DNA of 55,296 bases, from contig JAHWGK010000013.1 in assembly GCA_020054495.1 (NCBI GenBank), forward strand, positions 1-55,296. The letters run 5' to 3'. The position numbers and the translations under genes were made by a program. Origin of the DNA: Thermoplasmata archaeon. GTDB taxonomy: Archaea > Thermoplasmatota > E2 > DHVEG-1. Within the stretch, counting starts at the first letter, position 1. Every line of letters starts with the position of its first letter. The notes beneath the pieces were generated by a model. It had not been told where the DNA came from. It searched no databases and saw only the letters and a list, made by a program, of their open reading frames with translations. Below, piece by piece: positions 43,807 through 53,335 of the stretch.

Positions 43807-44586
43807 ATGTATATTCTTTATTTAGACGAATCAGGAGATCCAAACAGTTGGACTGAACAGAACTGCTATGTAATAGCTGGCGTTGCAGTTCATGAAGGAC
43901 AAATCGATGTATTAAGTATTCTAATTGATAAGGTTCAAAAAAAATATTTTCCAAAAATAAAGATTCCGATTCAATTTCATGCGACAGATATACGGCGGGG
44001 TAAAGGTCATTTTTCGAGTTATACAAAGGAAATCAGAGATGAAATCCTTAAAGACGTATATTCTCTGGTTCGTAATTGTAATTTTCCAGATTTGATAGTG
44101 TTTGCTTCAATTATAGACATCTCTAAAGTAGAAAATCATACACAAGCACGTCGAGCGGTATTTGAGGATATTTGTGAAAAGTTTAATGGTTTTCTTCTAC
44201 ATCAACATAAAATTGGAAAACCTTCTAAAGGATTATTAGTGATCGATGAGAATCGTGAAGCTGAATATCGTGAATTAGTAACTGACTTTAAAAAGGGAAC
44301 TAAACATGGTTATCTTGGTAATGTTGCTGACATTCCTTATTTTGCTAGATGCACTCAAACTAGAATGTTACAACTTGCTGACTTTATCGCTAATGCATTT
44401 TTCCGATATTACCAGCGCAATGATGAAACTTTTCTCAATATCATTCATCCTCGCATTTACAATGGAATACCTAGTTGGTCTTCAAAAAAAATATTTCTTG
44501 GACTTGGTCATATTATTGATAGAAAAGAAAAATGCAATTGCATAACATGTTATAAAAGAAATTTAAGAAAAAAGCATAGGAAATAA
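43807..44586 (+). CDS. DUF3800 family protein
   Basis: The start M-Y-I-L-Y-L-D-E-S-G-D-P is the DUF3800 signature, an RNase H-like first strand with paired acidic residues. Further acidic positions are seen in L-V-I-D-E-N-R near 143-149, and L-Q-L-A-D-F-I-A-N-A near 187-196 closes the core. The C-terminus has a Cys pair (C-N-C-I-T-C). The function of the family is unsettled; it is common in mobile and defence-rich regions. I take ATG 43807 as the start, because the family begins exactly here. Confidence 0.88.
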   Translation: MYILYLDESGDPNSWTEQNCYVIAGVAVHEGQIDVLSILIDKVQKKYFPKIKIPIQFHATDIRRGKGHFSSYTKEIRDEILKDVYSLVRNCNFPDLIVFASIIDISKVENHTQARRAVFEDICEKFNGFLLHQHKIGKPSKGLLVIDENREAEYRELVTDFKKGTKHGYLGNVADIPYFARCTQTRMLQLADFIANAFFRYYQRNDETFLNIIHPRIYNGIPSWSSKKIFLGLGHIIDRKEKCNCITCYKRNLRKKHRK

Positions 44587-44689
44587 TCATGTATTTATTC
44601 AACAAAAAAATAATGCTTATATCCCCGTTTTTTCAACACCTTAATTTGAACACCTTTATATTGAACAGAACCAATTTTCCAAACTATAT

Positions 44690-45826
44690 TTAAGCGATAG
44701 TTGCTTTTTTTAATATTTCTAACCATCGAAAACCATCTATGTTTGGATTGCCTGTTGCCTCACAAGGCGTACATCCTAATGCTTGATGATTTTTTACAAG
44801 ATTGTAATGCACTCTAAATCCTTCCATAAGAGTCTTGCAACCGTTTTCTTGGTCAAAACCACGCATAATTTTCGTTCTTTCCTTTTGGGTTCCGTGAAAC
44901 CTTTCTATCCTATTGTTGCTTACTTTTGCTTTAATTGAAGGTACAACTTTATGAGGACTCCAATAAGCGTTGTATCCTTTTTTATGGTATCCTAGTGTTT
45001 TTCTTATTGCCTTTGGATAGGTTACCATTCCATCTGTTAATACTTCTTGTGGTCTATCTCTGGTTGCTTTCTTTGCTTTTTTGATTGGTGTACATGTATT
45101 TACAACGCTTCTGTTTTTGCTTATGTGTGTTGCTAGTAGGTATCGGCTTTCGCTATCCATCACATTCCATAGGAAACGTTTTTCACCATCTACTTTTAGT
45201 ATTGTTTCGTCTATGTGCCATCTTGGGCTTGTTGGTGTGTTTTGGTTGTCCATCCATTTAGAGGCTATTTGGCTGTAATCATATATCCATCTGTAGACTG
45301 TCATGTGGCTTATTTGTAGGTTGTAGACTTGTTGGAAATGCTCTGCAACCTTTCGTACACTTAACCCTCTGAAATATAAGTCTAGTGCGAGTGCTATTTT
45401 TTCAGGGTCACTTCTGCGTTTTTTGAATCCGTTTTGGTCTGTAAATCTGTATCCACAGTTTTTACATAGGTATCTGTTTGTTATTCCGCTTTTGTTTTTT
45501 CTTGTACCGTTTTTTACTATGTTTGTACTTTGGCATTTGTCACATGTTATTGTTTCTTGTATGGTTTGTTCTTTGTTGTTTTTTAGGTTTTGTTGGAATT
45601 TAACTGATAGAATATGAATACAGTTTCTTTTTGTTTGTTTATGGTGGTTGCATGTGCATTTGTATTGGTTGTCATTTTGGATTATGTTATAGTATGTGTC
45701 TGGTTTGCTTTGTGATTGTACGGTGTATTTTTTGTTTGGTATTGTTGTTTGTATTTGGTTTCCTCTTGCTACGATTGCGAGTGCGGGTGTTTTTTGGTCT
45801 TGCCATTTTTCTGTTTTGGTATCCAT
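44690..45826 (-). CDS. IS6-family-like transposase with SWIM and zinc-ribbon N-terminus
   Basis: The 378-residue protein has a SWIM zinc finger (C-x-C near residue 58, then C-x-H near 70), a C4 zinc ribbon (C-D-K-C near 97, C-K-N-C near 121), an HTH (M-T-V-Y-R-W-I) and a DDE core of the IS240/IS6 type. The DDE core is W-H-I-D-E-T, L-T-D-G and N-N-R-I-E-R-F-H-G. The reading frame is intact. GGAG lies ten bases before the ATG. I could not define terminal inverted repeats or a target duplication, so the ends of the element are open. Divergent from a DUF2080 gene. Confidence 0.88.
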   Translation of the reverse strand: MDTKTEKWQDQKTPALAIVARGNQIQTTIPNKKYTVQSQSKPDTYYNIIQNDNQYKCTCNHHKQTKRNCIHILSVKFQQNLKNNKEQTIQETITCDKCQSTNIVKNGTRKNKSGITNRYLCKNCGYRFTDQNGFKKRRSDPEKIALALDLYFRGLSVRKVAEHFQQVYNLQISHMTVYRWIYDYSQIASKWMDNQNTPTSPRWHIDETILKVDGEKRFLWNVMDSESRYLLATHISKNRSVVNTCTPIKKAKKATRDRPQEVLTDGMVTYPKAIRKTLGYHKKGYNAYWSPHKVVPSIKAKVSNNRIERFHGTQKERTKIMRGFDQENGCKTLMEGFRVHYNLVKNHQALGCTPCEATGNPNIDGFRWLEILKKATIA

Positions 45827-45840
45827 ATTTTTCAGCTCCG

Positions 45841-45852
45841 TTGTAATTACAA
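45841..45852 (-). promoter_or_regulatory. Palindrome TTGTAATTACAA before transposase start
   Basis: A perfect 12-base palindrome lies 14 bases upstream of the transposase ATG, between its ribosome site and a minus-strand TATA box (about 45864-45872). The core TGTAATTACA recurs before the divergent DUF2080 gene. Confidence 0.5.
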
Positions 45853-45924
45853 TGTAGCTATAGGTATATAAAGTTTTCTATATTTTAAATATATTGTAGC
45901 TTAATTAATACACAAAGTATATAT

Positions 45925-45938
45925 AATGTAATTACATT
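45925..45938 (+). promoter_or_regulatory. Palindrome AATGTAATTACATT before DUF2080 start
   Basis: A perfect 14-base palindrome sharing the TGTAATTACA core lies 11 bases upstream of the DUF2080 ATG and overlaps the end of its TATA-like AGTATATATAA. Position relative to the start mirrors that of the first copy. Confidence 0.5.
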
Positions 45939-45949
45939 TTAGATTTTAT

Positions 45950-46123
45950 ATGATGAATAATAAATGTCCTGAAATACAGATGAAAATTGAAGTTGTGGGA
46001 TATGAAGCTATTGAAAAAAAAGTAAAAGCTACTGGCAACTCAGGTCGTATCTATGTTCCTATTCAATGGATGAATTGCAGAGTAAAACTTATACGACTTG
46101 ACCCTGTTGAACATAAGGAGTAA
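45950..46123 (+). CDS. DUF2080 family transposase-associated protein
   Basis: The 57-residue protein contains E-K-K-V-K-A-T-G-N-S-G-R-I-Y-V-P, the core of the archaeal DUF2080 family, whose members often lie next to transposases. It resembles an AbrB-like swapped hairpin, so DNA binding is plausible. ATG at 45950 or 45953. A TATA-like element ends about 24 bases upstream, suggesting a leaderless transcript. GGAG at its 3' end serves the next gene, so the two are coupled. Confidence 0.82.
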   Translation: MMNNKCPEIQMKIEVVGYEAIEKKVKATGNSGRIYVPIQWMNCRVKLIRLDPVEHKE

Positions 46124-46128
46124 ATGAC

Positions 46129-46467
46129 ATGACAAATAAAAAGGAAAAAATTAGAGATAAGATTATCAAATTAATGAAAACGAACTTAGACTCAATGGAA
46201 AGAACCTATCCTTTAACTGAGTTAGAAAAACATGTTAAAATAGAATTCTTTGAATATCGTAGAAACATTGACCCATTGAATATAAGCAGTAAACTAAAAT
46301 TACCAGCAACAGAGGTTCTCAAATATATAGAGGTTTTTCACACAAACACAGATGTAAAGGATTCAGTGGTAATGTTAGTAAATATTAAACAACTATTGGA
46401 AGAAGAATTTGAGAGGATAATTTCTAAATATATTTTAGAAACTTATAATGAATTAGAAAACCATTAA
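46129..46467 (+). CDS. Small helical protein downstream of DUF2080, unknown
   Basis: The 112-residue protein is charged and predicted helical throughout, with no recognised motif. It starts 5 bases after the DUF2080 stop behind AAGGAG. It may take part in the same transposon-linked function. The residues 50-65 segment (I-S-S-K-L-K-L-P-A-T-E-V-L-K) could be a helix-turn-helix. Confidence 0.55.
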   Translation: MTNKKEKIRDKIIKLMKTNLDSMERTYPLTELEKHVKIEFFEYRRNIDPLNISSKLKLPATEVLKYIEVFHTNTDVKDSVVMLVNIKQLLEEEFERIISKYILETYNELENH

Positions 46468-46617
46468 CAAAATATGTATAATAATATCACCCGTTGTGTT
46501 ACACTTAAAAAGAGGTCGTTTATATCACCCGAAGATATACAATACCACTTGATGCTTAAGCTTAAATAACCCGTTTTTAATAACGGCAATAAACTGACAT
46601 CTAAAATGTGATGAATA

Positions 46618-46794
46618 ATGGAGTTAAATATTTCAAAAATAATTAAACAATCGATCTCGATGTTACTTTTATTAATACTGCCTTTGCTAGCTATTCTTCT
46701 TGGAGTAGTTTTTGAACTTCTAATTGCATGGTACTATATTATTTGTATAACTTGGTTTGGAATGGGAATTATATTTTATGGTGCGATAAATTAG
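46618..46794 (+). CDS. Small membrane protein, 58 residues
   Basis: The ORF encodes a short Ser/Lys N-terminus and then nearly 40 hydrophobic residues, enough for two helices (L-L-L-L-I-L-P-L-L-A and W-Y-Y-I-I-C-I-T-W). There is no clear ribosome site. It precedes lhr by about 60 bases. It may be a real small membrane protein; support is composition only. Confidence 0.4.
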   Translation: MELNISKIIKQSISMLLLLILPLLAILLGVVFELLIAWYYIICITWFGMGIIFYGAIN

Positions 46795-46854
46795 TATTAA
46801 GAAATCATATTTTGAAGAAAATACTAAATATAAGACAATATTGCATCAAATAGA

Positions 46855-49704
46855 ATGGTATCAGTTTTTTCCAATCTAAATCCAAGAATACAGAATCTGC
46901 TTAGTTCTAGGAATATTAAAAAACCCACTGAACCACAGATTAAAGCTATCCCGTCTATTTTAAACGGTGAAAACGTTCTATTAATAGCGCCAACAGGGCT
47001 TGGGAAAACAGAATCTGCGCTCTTGCCAATTTTTCATAATTTTTTAATGGGGAAAAAAAGTATTTCTGAACAAGACAAAGAAGACGTAGGGATATCAATT
47101 CTTTACATTACTCCACTTAGAGCATTAAATAGAGATATGCTCAAAAGAACCATTGAATGGGGTAAAAAGCTGGATATCGAAATAGCAGTAAGACATGGAG
47201 ATACTTCACAGAGTGAACGAGCGCGCCAGTCCAGAAAACCCCCTGACATGCTTATTACAACACCTGAGACTTTTCAGATATTATTTATCGGTAAAAGATT
47301 AAGAAAACACCTGACTAGTGTTAAATGGGTTATAGTTGATGAAATACATGAACTAGCTAATGATGAGAGGGGATCACAACTTGCAGTTGCTTTAGAGCGA
47401 TTATATGAGTTAACAACTGAAAAAGGCCATAGCTATCAAAGAGTGGGTTTGTCTGCAACTGTTGGAACACCTAATGAGGTAGCACGTTTCCTTGGCGGTA
47501 TTGAACAAAATGACTTTCGAAAGATTACTGTTCTAGAAGTTGATATAACTAGACATATTGATATAAGAGTCGAGCTTCCTTCAATCAAAAAAAGTGATTA
47601 CCCTATTGCAAATCGCCTATCTATTGACCCAGTATCTTTTGCATCACTTAGAAGATGCAAAGAACTTATCGATGATAATGTTTCAACACTTCTTTTTATA
47701 AACACACGGGATGGTGCAGAAGTTCTTGGATCTCGTTTTCATCAATGGGTTGAAGAATTATCTATAGATGTTCATCACGGATCTCTTTCAAAAATTTCTA
47801 GGGTAGAGTCAGAGGATAATTTTAAAAGTGGCAAGTTAAAATCATTGATTTGCACCTCATCACTGGAGCTAGGTATTGATGTTGGCAAGACAGATTTTGT
47901 TATACAGTATAACTCGCCTAGAGAGGTTAAAAGAATTTTACAGCGTGTAGGGCGATCTGGACATAGCATAGACAGAACTTCTAAGGGGGTGATTCTAGCA
48001 ACAACCCCTGAAGATCTATCCGAGAGCCTTATTATTGCAAAAAGTGCTTTAAATGGTGAGATAGAGCCTTCTAAAGTAAGACAAAATCCATTATCTGTGC
48101 TTTCTAATCAAATAATATCAATTGCTTTAGAGTATGGAAAGATAACGCCCAAAAAAATGTTTCAAATTATTAAAAGATCTTATTCTTTTCACACTTTAAA
48201 ACAAAATATTTTTAACAATATTTTAGAACAATTAAGAAACCAGCGTAGCATATGGATAAGTGAAGATGATTATATTGTTAAACGATCGAATTCAAGGCAT
48301 TATTTTCTTGATAATATATCTATGATACCAGATGAAAAAACATACATGGCTGTGGACATAAGCTCAAGAAAAAGAATTGGTAAGCTTGATGAAAGTTTTG
48401 TTTTAAATTATGGTTTTGAAGGTGCCAAGTTTATTCTTAGTGGGAGGCCTTGGGCCATTGTAAAACGAGAAGATGAAGAAATACTTGTATCTCAGTCAAA
48501 AGAAATTGGCACTGCTCCTGCATGGACTGGTGAGGATATCCCCGTACCGTTTAAAGTAGCTAGAGATGTGGGGAAATTGAGAAGGATTGCCTCAGATGGC
48601 ATTAAATTAAAAGATTATCCATGTAATAAAAAAACATTGGACAAAATAATAAAGCAAATAGATAACCAGAAAAAACAAGGGTTTATAGTTCCAGATGATA
48701 AAACAATAACAATTGATGTGGAAGATAAAACTGTTGTGATAAATGCATGTTTTGGAACAAAGGTAAATGAGACACTTGGGCGTTTAATCTCTGCGATGCT
48801 TGCACAATCACTAGGCGAAAGTGTGGGAATAAATAGTGATGCTTATAGGATAAATCTTGAACTTCCTGGAAGATTTCCCGTGGATAGAATTAAAAATATT
48901 ATGTTAACTACCAAGCCAGAATCGCTTGAATATCTCCTAGAAACTATTTTGAAAAATTCGACCTATATAAGATGGCAACTTGTACATGTGGCAAGAAAAT
49001 TTGGTGCCATGAGTAAAGATTTTGACTATAAAAACGTTGGAGCAAAGAAATTGTTTACACTTTTTGAAAATTCTCTAATATTTAGTGAAGCTATTGATAA
49101 ACTAATTTGGGAGAGAATGGATATTGAAAATACTGAAAATATTTTAAGTGAGATACAAAACGGTAGAATAGAAATACATATCCAAAGACTTTCACCTATT
49201 TCGCTTGCAGGGCTAGAAACTATACGAGGGCTCATGGTACCTCAACGTGCAGATAGATCGATTCTCTTAGCCTTGAAAAGACGTTTGGAAGATGCTGACA
49301 TAACACTTGTTTGTACCAACTGTAATAACATGTGGAATACAGCTGTTGGGCGGGCTGATGATAAACCAAGATGCTCTAATTGTGGTGCAATAAAAATAGC
49401 TGTTTTGCGCAGGCATAACAAAGATCTTGCAAAAATTCTTACAAAAAAAGATAGAACAAAAGAGGAAAACAAGAAGGTAAAAAGAATTCATAAAAACGCA
49501 AGTTTAGTTCTAAGTTATGGTAAAACTGCTTTGTTAGCATTAGTTGGAAGAGGTATAGGGCCTGATACTGCTGCTAGGATTCTCAGAAGATACAATGTAC
49601 CAGATCTTGAAAAATCAGAAGAATTGCAAATCAAATTTTTAAGAGATATATTAAAAGCTGAATTAAATTATGCTAGAACAAGAGGATTTTGGGGTAATAA
49701 CTAA
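46855..49704 (+). CDS. lhr: Lhr-type ATP-dependent superfamily 2 helicase with C-terminal zinc motif
   Basis: The 949-residue helicase has Walker A A-P-T-G-L-G-K-T (45-52), D-E-I-H (162-165), L-S-A-T near 200, and motif VI Q-R-V-G-R-S-G-H (from 363). These are followed by the winged-helix and Lhr core extension. A four-cysteine site near the end (C820-x-x-C823 and C-S-N-C near 840) and an HhH-like C-terminus follow. Archaeal Lhr proteins unwind DNA forks and RNA-DNA hybrids with 3'-5' polarity. Length matches archaeal Lhr. ATG at 46855 lacks a strong ribosome site. Confidence 0.93.
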   Translation: MVSVFSNLNPRIQNLLSSRNIKKPTEPQIKAIPSILNGENVLLIAPTGLGKTESALLPIFHNFLMGKKSISEQDKEDVGISILYITPLRALNRDMLKRTIEWGKKLDIEIAVRHGDTSQSERARQSRKPPDMLITTPETFQILFIGKRLRKHLTSVKWVIVDEIHELANDERGSQLAVALERLYELTTEKGHSYQRVGLSATVGTPNEVARFLGGIEQNDFRKITVLEVDITRHIDIRVELPSIKKSDYPIANRLSIDPVSFASLRRCKELIDDNVSTLLFINTRDGAEVLGSRFHQWVEELSIDVHHGSLSKISRVESEDNFKSGKLKSLICTSSLELGIDVGKTDFVIQYNSPREVKRILQRVGRSGHSIDRTSKGVILATTPEDLSESLIIAKSALNGEIEPSKVRQNPLSVLSNQIISIALEYGKITPKKMFQIIKRSYSFHTLKQNIFNNILEQLRNQRSIWISEDDYIVKRSNSRHYFLDNISMIPDEKTYMAVDISSRKRIGKLDESFVLNYGFEGAKFILSGRPWAIVKREDEEILVSQSKEIGTAPAWTGEDIPVPFKVARDVGKLRRIASDGIKLKDYPCNKKTLDKIIKQIDNQKKQGFIVPDDKTITIDVEDKTVVINACFGTKVNETLGRLISAMLAQSLGESVGINSDAYRINLELPGRFPVDRIKNIMLTTKPESLEYLLETILKNSTYIRWQLVHVARKFGAMSKDFDYKNVGAKKLFTLFENSLIFSEAIDKLIWERMDIENTENILSEIQNGRIEIHIQRLSPISLAGLETIRGLMVPQRADRSILLALKRRLEDADITLVCTNCNNMWNTAVGRADDKPRCSNCGAIKIAVLRRHNKDLAKILTKKDRTKEENKKVKRIHKNASLVLSYGKTALLALVGRGIGPDTAARILRRYNVPDLEKSEELQIKFLRDILKAELNYARTRGFWGNN

Positions 49705-49799
49705 CAATAATAGATATATTCTATTTTAATAAGAAGTTTTAAAAACATAAATGTGCATTGATAAATGGACAAATTCGTATCTTAACGAATGGAGTATGG

Positions 49800-51008
49800 A
49801 TGCCTCAATTAGAAAATAAAGAGATACTTGTACGTATATTAAGATCTACAATTGGTGTAATCGGTAGAAGAACATCTGAAGCTTATGCAACTGTAATAAT
49901 TAACAAAGCAATAAGGGAGCTTGCAGAAAAACACAGCTTTTTACAATATGTTGAAGTCAAGGGTACACAATATACTGAAACCTTTGATATGGTTGTTATT
50001 CAGTCAGATATCAACCATGTTGAATCGGAAAAAATTGGTAAAGCCGCTAACGAATTTATTGAGAAAATCACGAAATTAATGGGGAAAAATGCTGGATATT
50101 ACTTCATAAAAGAAATAAAGGAAGACCTCCCATTTGGTTATGAAAAAATAATTAAAGAAATGGGTGTTGATTTAGATTTATTACAGCTCGAATTCATAAC
50201 AGGACTAAAGAATACATTCAAATTTCAAATTACAAATTCCGATGTCCTAAAACATATAATTAAGACATTGTTTGATATTTTAGATGGAGAAATTGGCAGA
50301 GAGTATGCAATTACAGCTATCAGTGAACTTACGAAAAGATTTAGTACAAAATATACTCTTTTAAAGTACGTTAAAATAAATGATATAAGATATATCCAAA
50401 ATGCGGATCTTGTCATCGTTATGCCAGAGGTTGATGCAACAGAGCCAACCGATGTTGGAACTGCAATCCAGAAAATTGTCCAAGAGGTAAATTACCTTCT
50501 AGGAGAAAAAGGTGGTTATAATTTTATAGAGAAGCTTAGGAATAATCTTACTTCAGGCTATATTTTTAAATTGGGGGAGATGGGTGTAAATATTAATGTA
50601 TTACAGTTAAGCCAGGTTTTAATAGTGCAACACGTGTTAAAGGCATTAATTGATGTGCTAAGTGAGTTAAGTACTCAGAGCTATGCAATTCTTACAATTG
50701 ATAATGTCATTAGAAAACTTGGTGATGAATATGAATTTTTAAAATACATAAAAATAGATAGTATGCAATACTCCGAAGGTGTAGATGCCGTAAGTGTTCC
50801 GTCTGATATAAATTCTGTTAGATCCTCTGAAGTTGGTAGGGGAATTCAAAAAATTGTTGAGCATATTGCTGGGTCTCTGGGAGAAGATGCAGATCGACAT
50901 TTCATTGAAAAATTTAAAAGACGACTTGGAAAAGCTTATGTTTTGAGAATTGAGGAACTAGGCGTTAACCTTCATATGATAGAATTAAGAAGGAATTTAG
51001 CTTGGTGA
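49800..51008 (+). CDS. Protein of three tandem homologous domains, unknown family
   Basis: The 402-residue protein is built from three repeats of about 125 residues, near 8-128, 140-262 and 270-395. Each runs from a helical R-R-T-S-E-A-Y-A-type segment, through F/L-x-Y-V/I-x-I/V-x-x-x-x-Y-x-E and a strand ending V-V-x-x-x-x-D-I-N, to F-I-E-K-L/I and a closing G-V-x-(L/I)-x-x-(L/I)-(Q/E)-L. No catalytic motif is obvious. GGAG with a five-base spacer supports ATG 49800 over TTG 49758. It follows lhr by about 95 bases on the same strand. Confidence 0.75.
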   Translation: MPQLENKEILVRILRSTIGVIGRRTSEAYATVIINKAIRELAEKHSFLQYVEVKGTQYTETFDMVVIQSDINHVESEKIGKAANEFIEKITKLMGKNAGYYFIKEIKEDLPFGYEKIIKEMGVDLDLLQLEFITGLKNTFKFQITNSDVLKHIIKTLFDILDGEIGREYAITAISELTKRFSTKYTLLKYVKINDIRYIQNADLVIVMPEVDATEPTDVGTAIQKIVQEVNYLLGEKGGYNFIEKLRNNLTSGYIFKLGEMGVNINVLQLSQVLIVQHVLKALIDVLSELSTQSYAILTIDNVIRKLGDEYEFLKYIKIDSMQYSEGVDAVSVPSDINSVRSSEVGRGIQKIVEHIAGSLGEDADRHFIEKFKRRLGKAYVLRIEELGVNLHMIELRRNLAW

Positions 51009-51111
51009 TCTTAGTATTCTATAGCTGTTAATAAATAATCGTTGATAAACGAAAAATAAATCGTCAATTTTAAATATCTATTTTCTTATTTCCTTTTTTA
51101 AGGAGATAAAT

Positions 51112-52161
51112 ATGAAAGACATAGGCATTGTCAGTTATGGAGCGCATATTCCAAGACTTAGAATTAAATCCTCAGATATTGCGAATGCTTGGGGTAAGGA
51201 TCCTGGGACCATTACAAACGGTCTTGGGATAATAGAAAAATCAGTTCCTTCGATAGATCAAGATGTTGCTACAATTAGCGTTGAGGCCGCAAGAGCAGCC
51301 CTTGCAAGATGTAGCATAGATCCACAAACTATAGAAGCTATTTATGTAGGAAGTGAGTCCCATCCATATGCGGTAAAACCAACTGGGACAATTGTCGGTG
51401 AAGCAATTGGTGCAACACCAGTTTTACAGGTTGCAGATTATGAATTTGCGTGCAAAGCAGGAACTGCAGCAATTCAAACTTGTATGGCATTTGTTAAATC
51501 TGATATGATAAAATATGGAATGGCCATTGGAGCAGATACATCTCAAGCTGCCCCAGGTGATGCACTTGAATATGCTGCAAGTGCTGGTGGAGCAGCATTT
51601 ATAATTGGTAGCGAGAAAGTTATTGCAACTATTAATGAAACATGCTCATTTACAACAGATACCCCAGATTTCTGGAGACGAGAAGGACGTAAATACCCTG
51701 CACACGGTGGACGTTTCACTGGTGCACCTGCTTATTTTAGACACATTACAAGTAATGCAAAAATCCTCATGGAAAAAGTAGGGTCAAAACCGGAGGATTA
51801 TAATTATGCCATTTTTCATCAACCAAACGGAAAATTCCCTTTAAAAGTAGCAAAGATGCTTGGTTTCTCATCTGACCAAGTTAAACAAGGATTATTATGC
51901 CCTTACGTGGGAAACACATATTCTGGTGCGGTTATGATTGGTTTAGCATCAGTTCTTGACGTAGCAAAACCTGGAGATCGTATCTTTCTTACAAGCTATG
52001 GCTCAGGTGCAGGAAGCGATGCCTTTGATATGACAGTTACAAAATATATTAATGAACTTCCAAGAGAAAAAGCACCATTGATATCTCAGCTAATTGAAAA
52101 TAAAAAATACGTTGATTATGCAACTTATACAAAATATAGGGATTTATTATATGAGGAGTGA
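51112..52161 (+). CDS. Hydroxymethylglutaryl-CoA synthase (archaeal type)
   Basis: The enzyme condenses acetyl-CoA with acetoacetyl-CoA to HMG-CoA, the committed precursor of mevalonate and archaeal lipids. The 349-residue protein has the catalytic cysteine C114 (E-F-A-C-K-A-G), the general-base-type glutamate in G-S-E-S near 81 and the histidine in I-F-H-Q-P near 235. A short AT-rich promoter (TTTTAAATATC) and AAGGAGA precede the ATG. First gene of an operon with thiolase, DUF35 and an HTH protein. Confidence 0.95.
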   Translation: MKDIGIVSYGAHIPRLRIKSSDIANAWGKDPGTITNGLGIIEKSVPSIDQDVATISVEAARAALARCSIDPQTIEAIYVGSESHPYAVKPTGTIVGEAIGATPVLQVADYEFACKAGTAAIQTCMAFVKSDMIKYGMAIGADTSQAAPGDALEYAASAGGAAFIIGSEKVIATINETCSFTTDTPDFWRREGRKYPAHGGRFTGAPAYFRHITSNAKILMEKVGSKPEDYNYAIFHQPNGKFPLKVAKMLGFSSDQVKQGLLCPYVGNTYSGAVMIGLASVLDVAKPGDRIFLTSYGSGAGSDAFDMTVTKYINELPREKAPLISQLIENKKYVDYATYTKYRDLLYEE

Positions 52162-52167
52162 TAAAAA

Positions 52168-53334
52168 ATGAGAGATGTAGCAATCATAGGCGTTGGTGTG
52201 ACAAAATTTGGTGAACTCTGGGATAAATCTTTTAGAAATCTCATATCTGAGGCAGGGGCCAAAGCTATTATCGATTCTGGAATAAGTGGAAAAGAAATAG
52301 ATGCATTATATGTCGGATCGATGAGTGCAGGAAGATTTGTAGGACAAGAACATGTCGGAGCACTTGTTGCGGATTGTTCTGGTTTTTCTCATATGCATAT
52401 TCCCTCTATACGTGTTGAAAGCGCCTGTGCTTCAGGAGGCCTTGCGGTAAGACAGGGGTATTTCTCTGTTGCATCTGGTATGAACGACGTCGTTGTTGTG
52501 GGTGGTGTAGAAAAGATGACTGATGTTATAGGAAGTGAGGCCACCGATACTCTTGCTACGGGCCTTGATCAGGAATGGGAAGCATTTTTTGGTGCAACGC
52601 TTCCAGGTATTTATGCAATGATAGCAACAAAACATATGCATGATTATGGCACAACACGAGAACAACTTGCACAGGTAGCAGTAAAAAACCATGCAAACGG
52701 AGCACTAAACCCTTATGCTCAGTTTAAAAGACCGATTTCTATTGAAAGCGTTTTGAATGCACCATTTGCAGCCTACCCTCTCGGTATGCTTGATTGTTCT
52801 CCTGTTAGCGATGGTGCTGCTACTGTTATTTTATGTGCGGCTGAAAAAGCAAAGGACTATACTTCTAAGCCAGTAAAAATAATAGGTTCGGGGCAAGCTT
52901 CAGACACACTTGCTCTTCATGGACGAAAAGATATATGCACTTTTGAATCCACTGTTCATGCAGCAAATATGGCCTATAAACATGCAAAGATAGAGCCTAA
53001 AAACATTGATGTTGCAGAGGTACATGATTGTTTCACTATAGCAGAAATTCTAGCTATTGAAGACCTTGGATTTGTAAAAAAAGGAGACGGTGGAAAAGCA
53101 ATTGAGAGCAAAATTACAACACTTGATGGAGAAAAGCCAGTTAATACAAGTGGAGGCCTTAAAGCTAAAGGTCATCCAGTTGGTGCAACAGGAGTTGCGC
53201 AGATAGCCGAAATTGTAATGCAACTAAGAGGAGATGCTGATCAAAGGCAAGTAAAAGATGCTAATATTGGACTTGCACATAACGTTGGAGCAAGTGGTGC
53301 ATCTTCTGTAGTTCATATTCTGGAGGCGATTTAA
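52168..53334 (+). CDS. Acetyl-CoA C-acetyltransferase (thiolase) of the HMG-CoA synthase complex
   Basis: The 388-residue thiolase shows the nucleophile C87 in [10 protein letters not shown] in V-H-D-C-F near 287 and the C-terminal G-H-P-V-G-A-T-G near 338-345. The archaeal thiolase forms a channelled complex with HMG-CoA synthase bridged by a DUF35 protein, which explains the strict gene order here. It starts 6 bases after the previous stop. Confidence 0.95.
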   Translation: MRDVAIIGVGVTKFGELWDKSFRNLISEAGAKAIIDSGISGKEIDALYVGSMSAGRFVGQEHVGALVADCSGFSHMHIPSIRVESACASGGLAVRQGYFSVASGMNDVVVVGGVEKMTDVIGSEATDTLATGLDQEWEAFFGATLPGIYAMIATKHMHDYGTTREQLAQVAVKNHANGALNPYAQFKRPISIESVLNAPFAAYPLGMLDCSPVSDGAATVILCAAEKAKDYTSKPVKIIGSGQASDTLALHGRKDICTFESTVHAANMAYKHAKIEPKNIDVAEVHDCFTIAEILAIEDLGFVKKGDGGKAIESKITTLDGEKPVNTSGGLKAKGHPVGATGVAQIAEIVMQLRGDADQRQVKDANIGLAHNVGASGASSVVHILEAI

Positions 53335-53335
53335 C

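Noticed and set aside
39587..46555. The 13-base word TACCACTTGATGC at 39587 and 46543 as attachment-site repeats of a 7-kb island
   Set aside because: A shared 13-mer is expected by chance many times in a 55-kb AT-rich window, and the match does not extend on either side.
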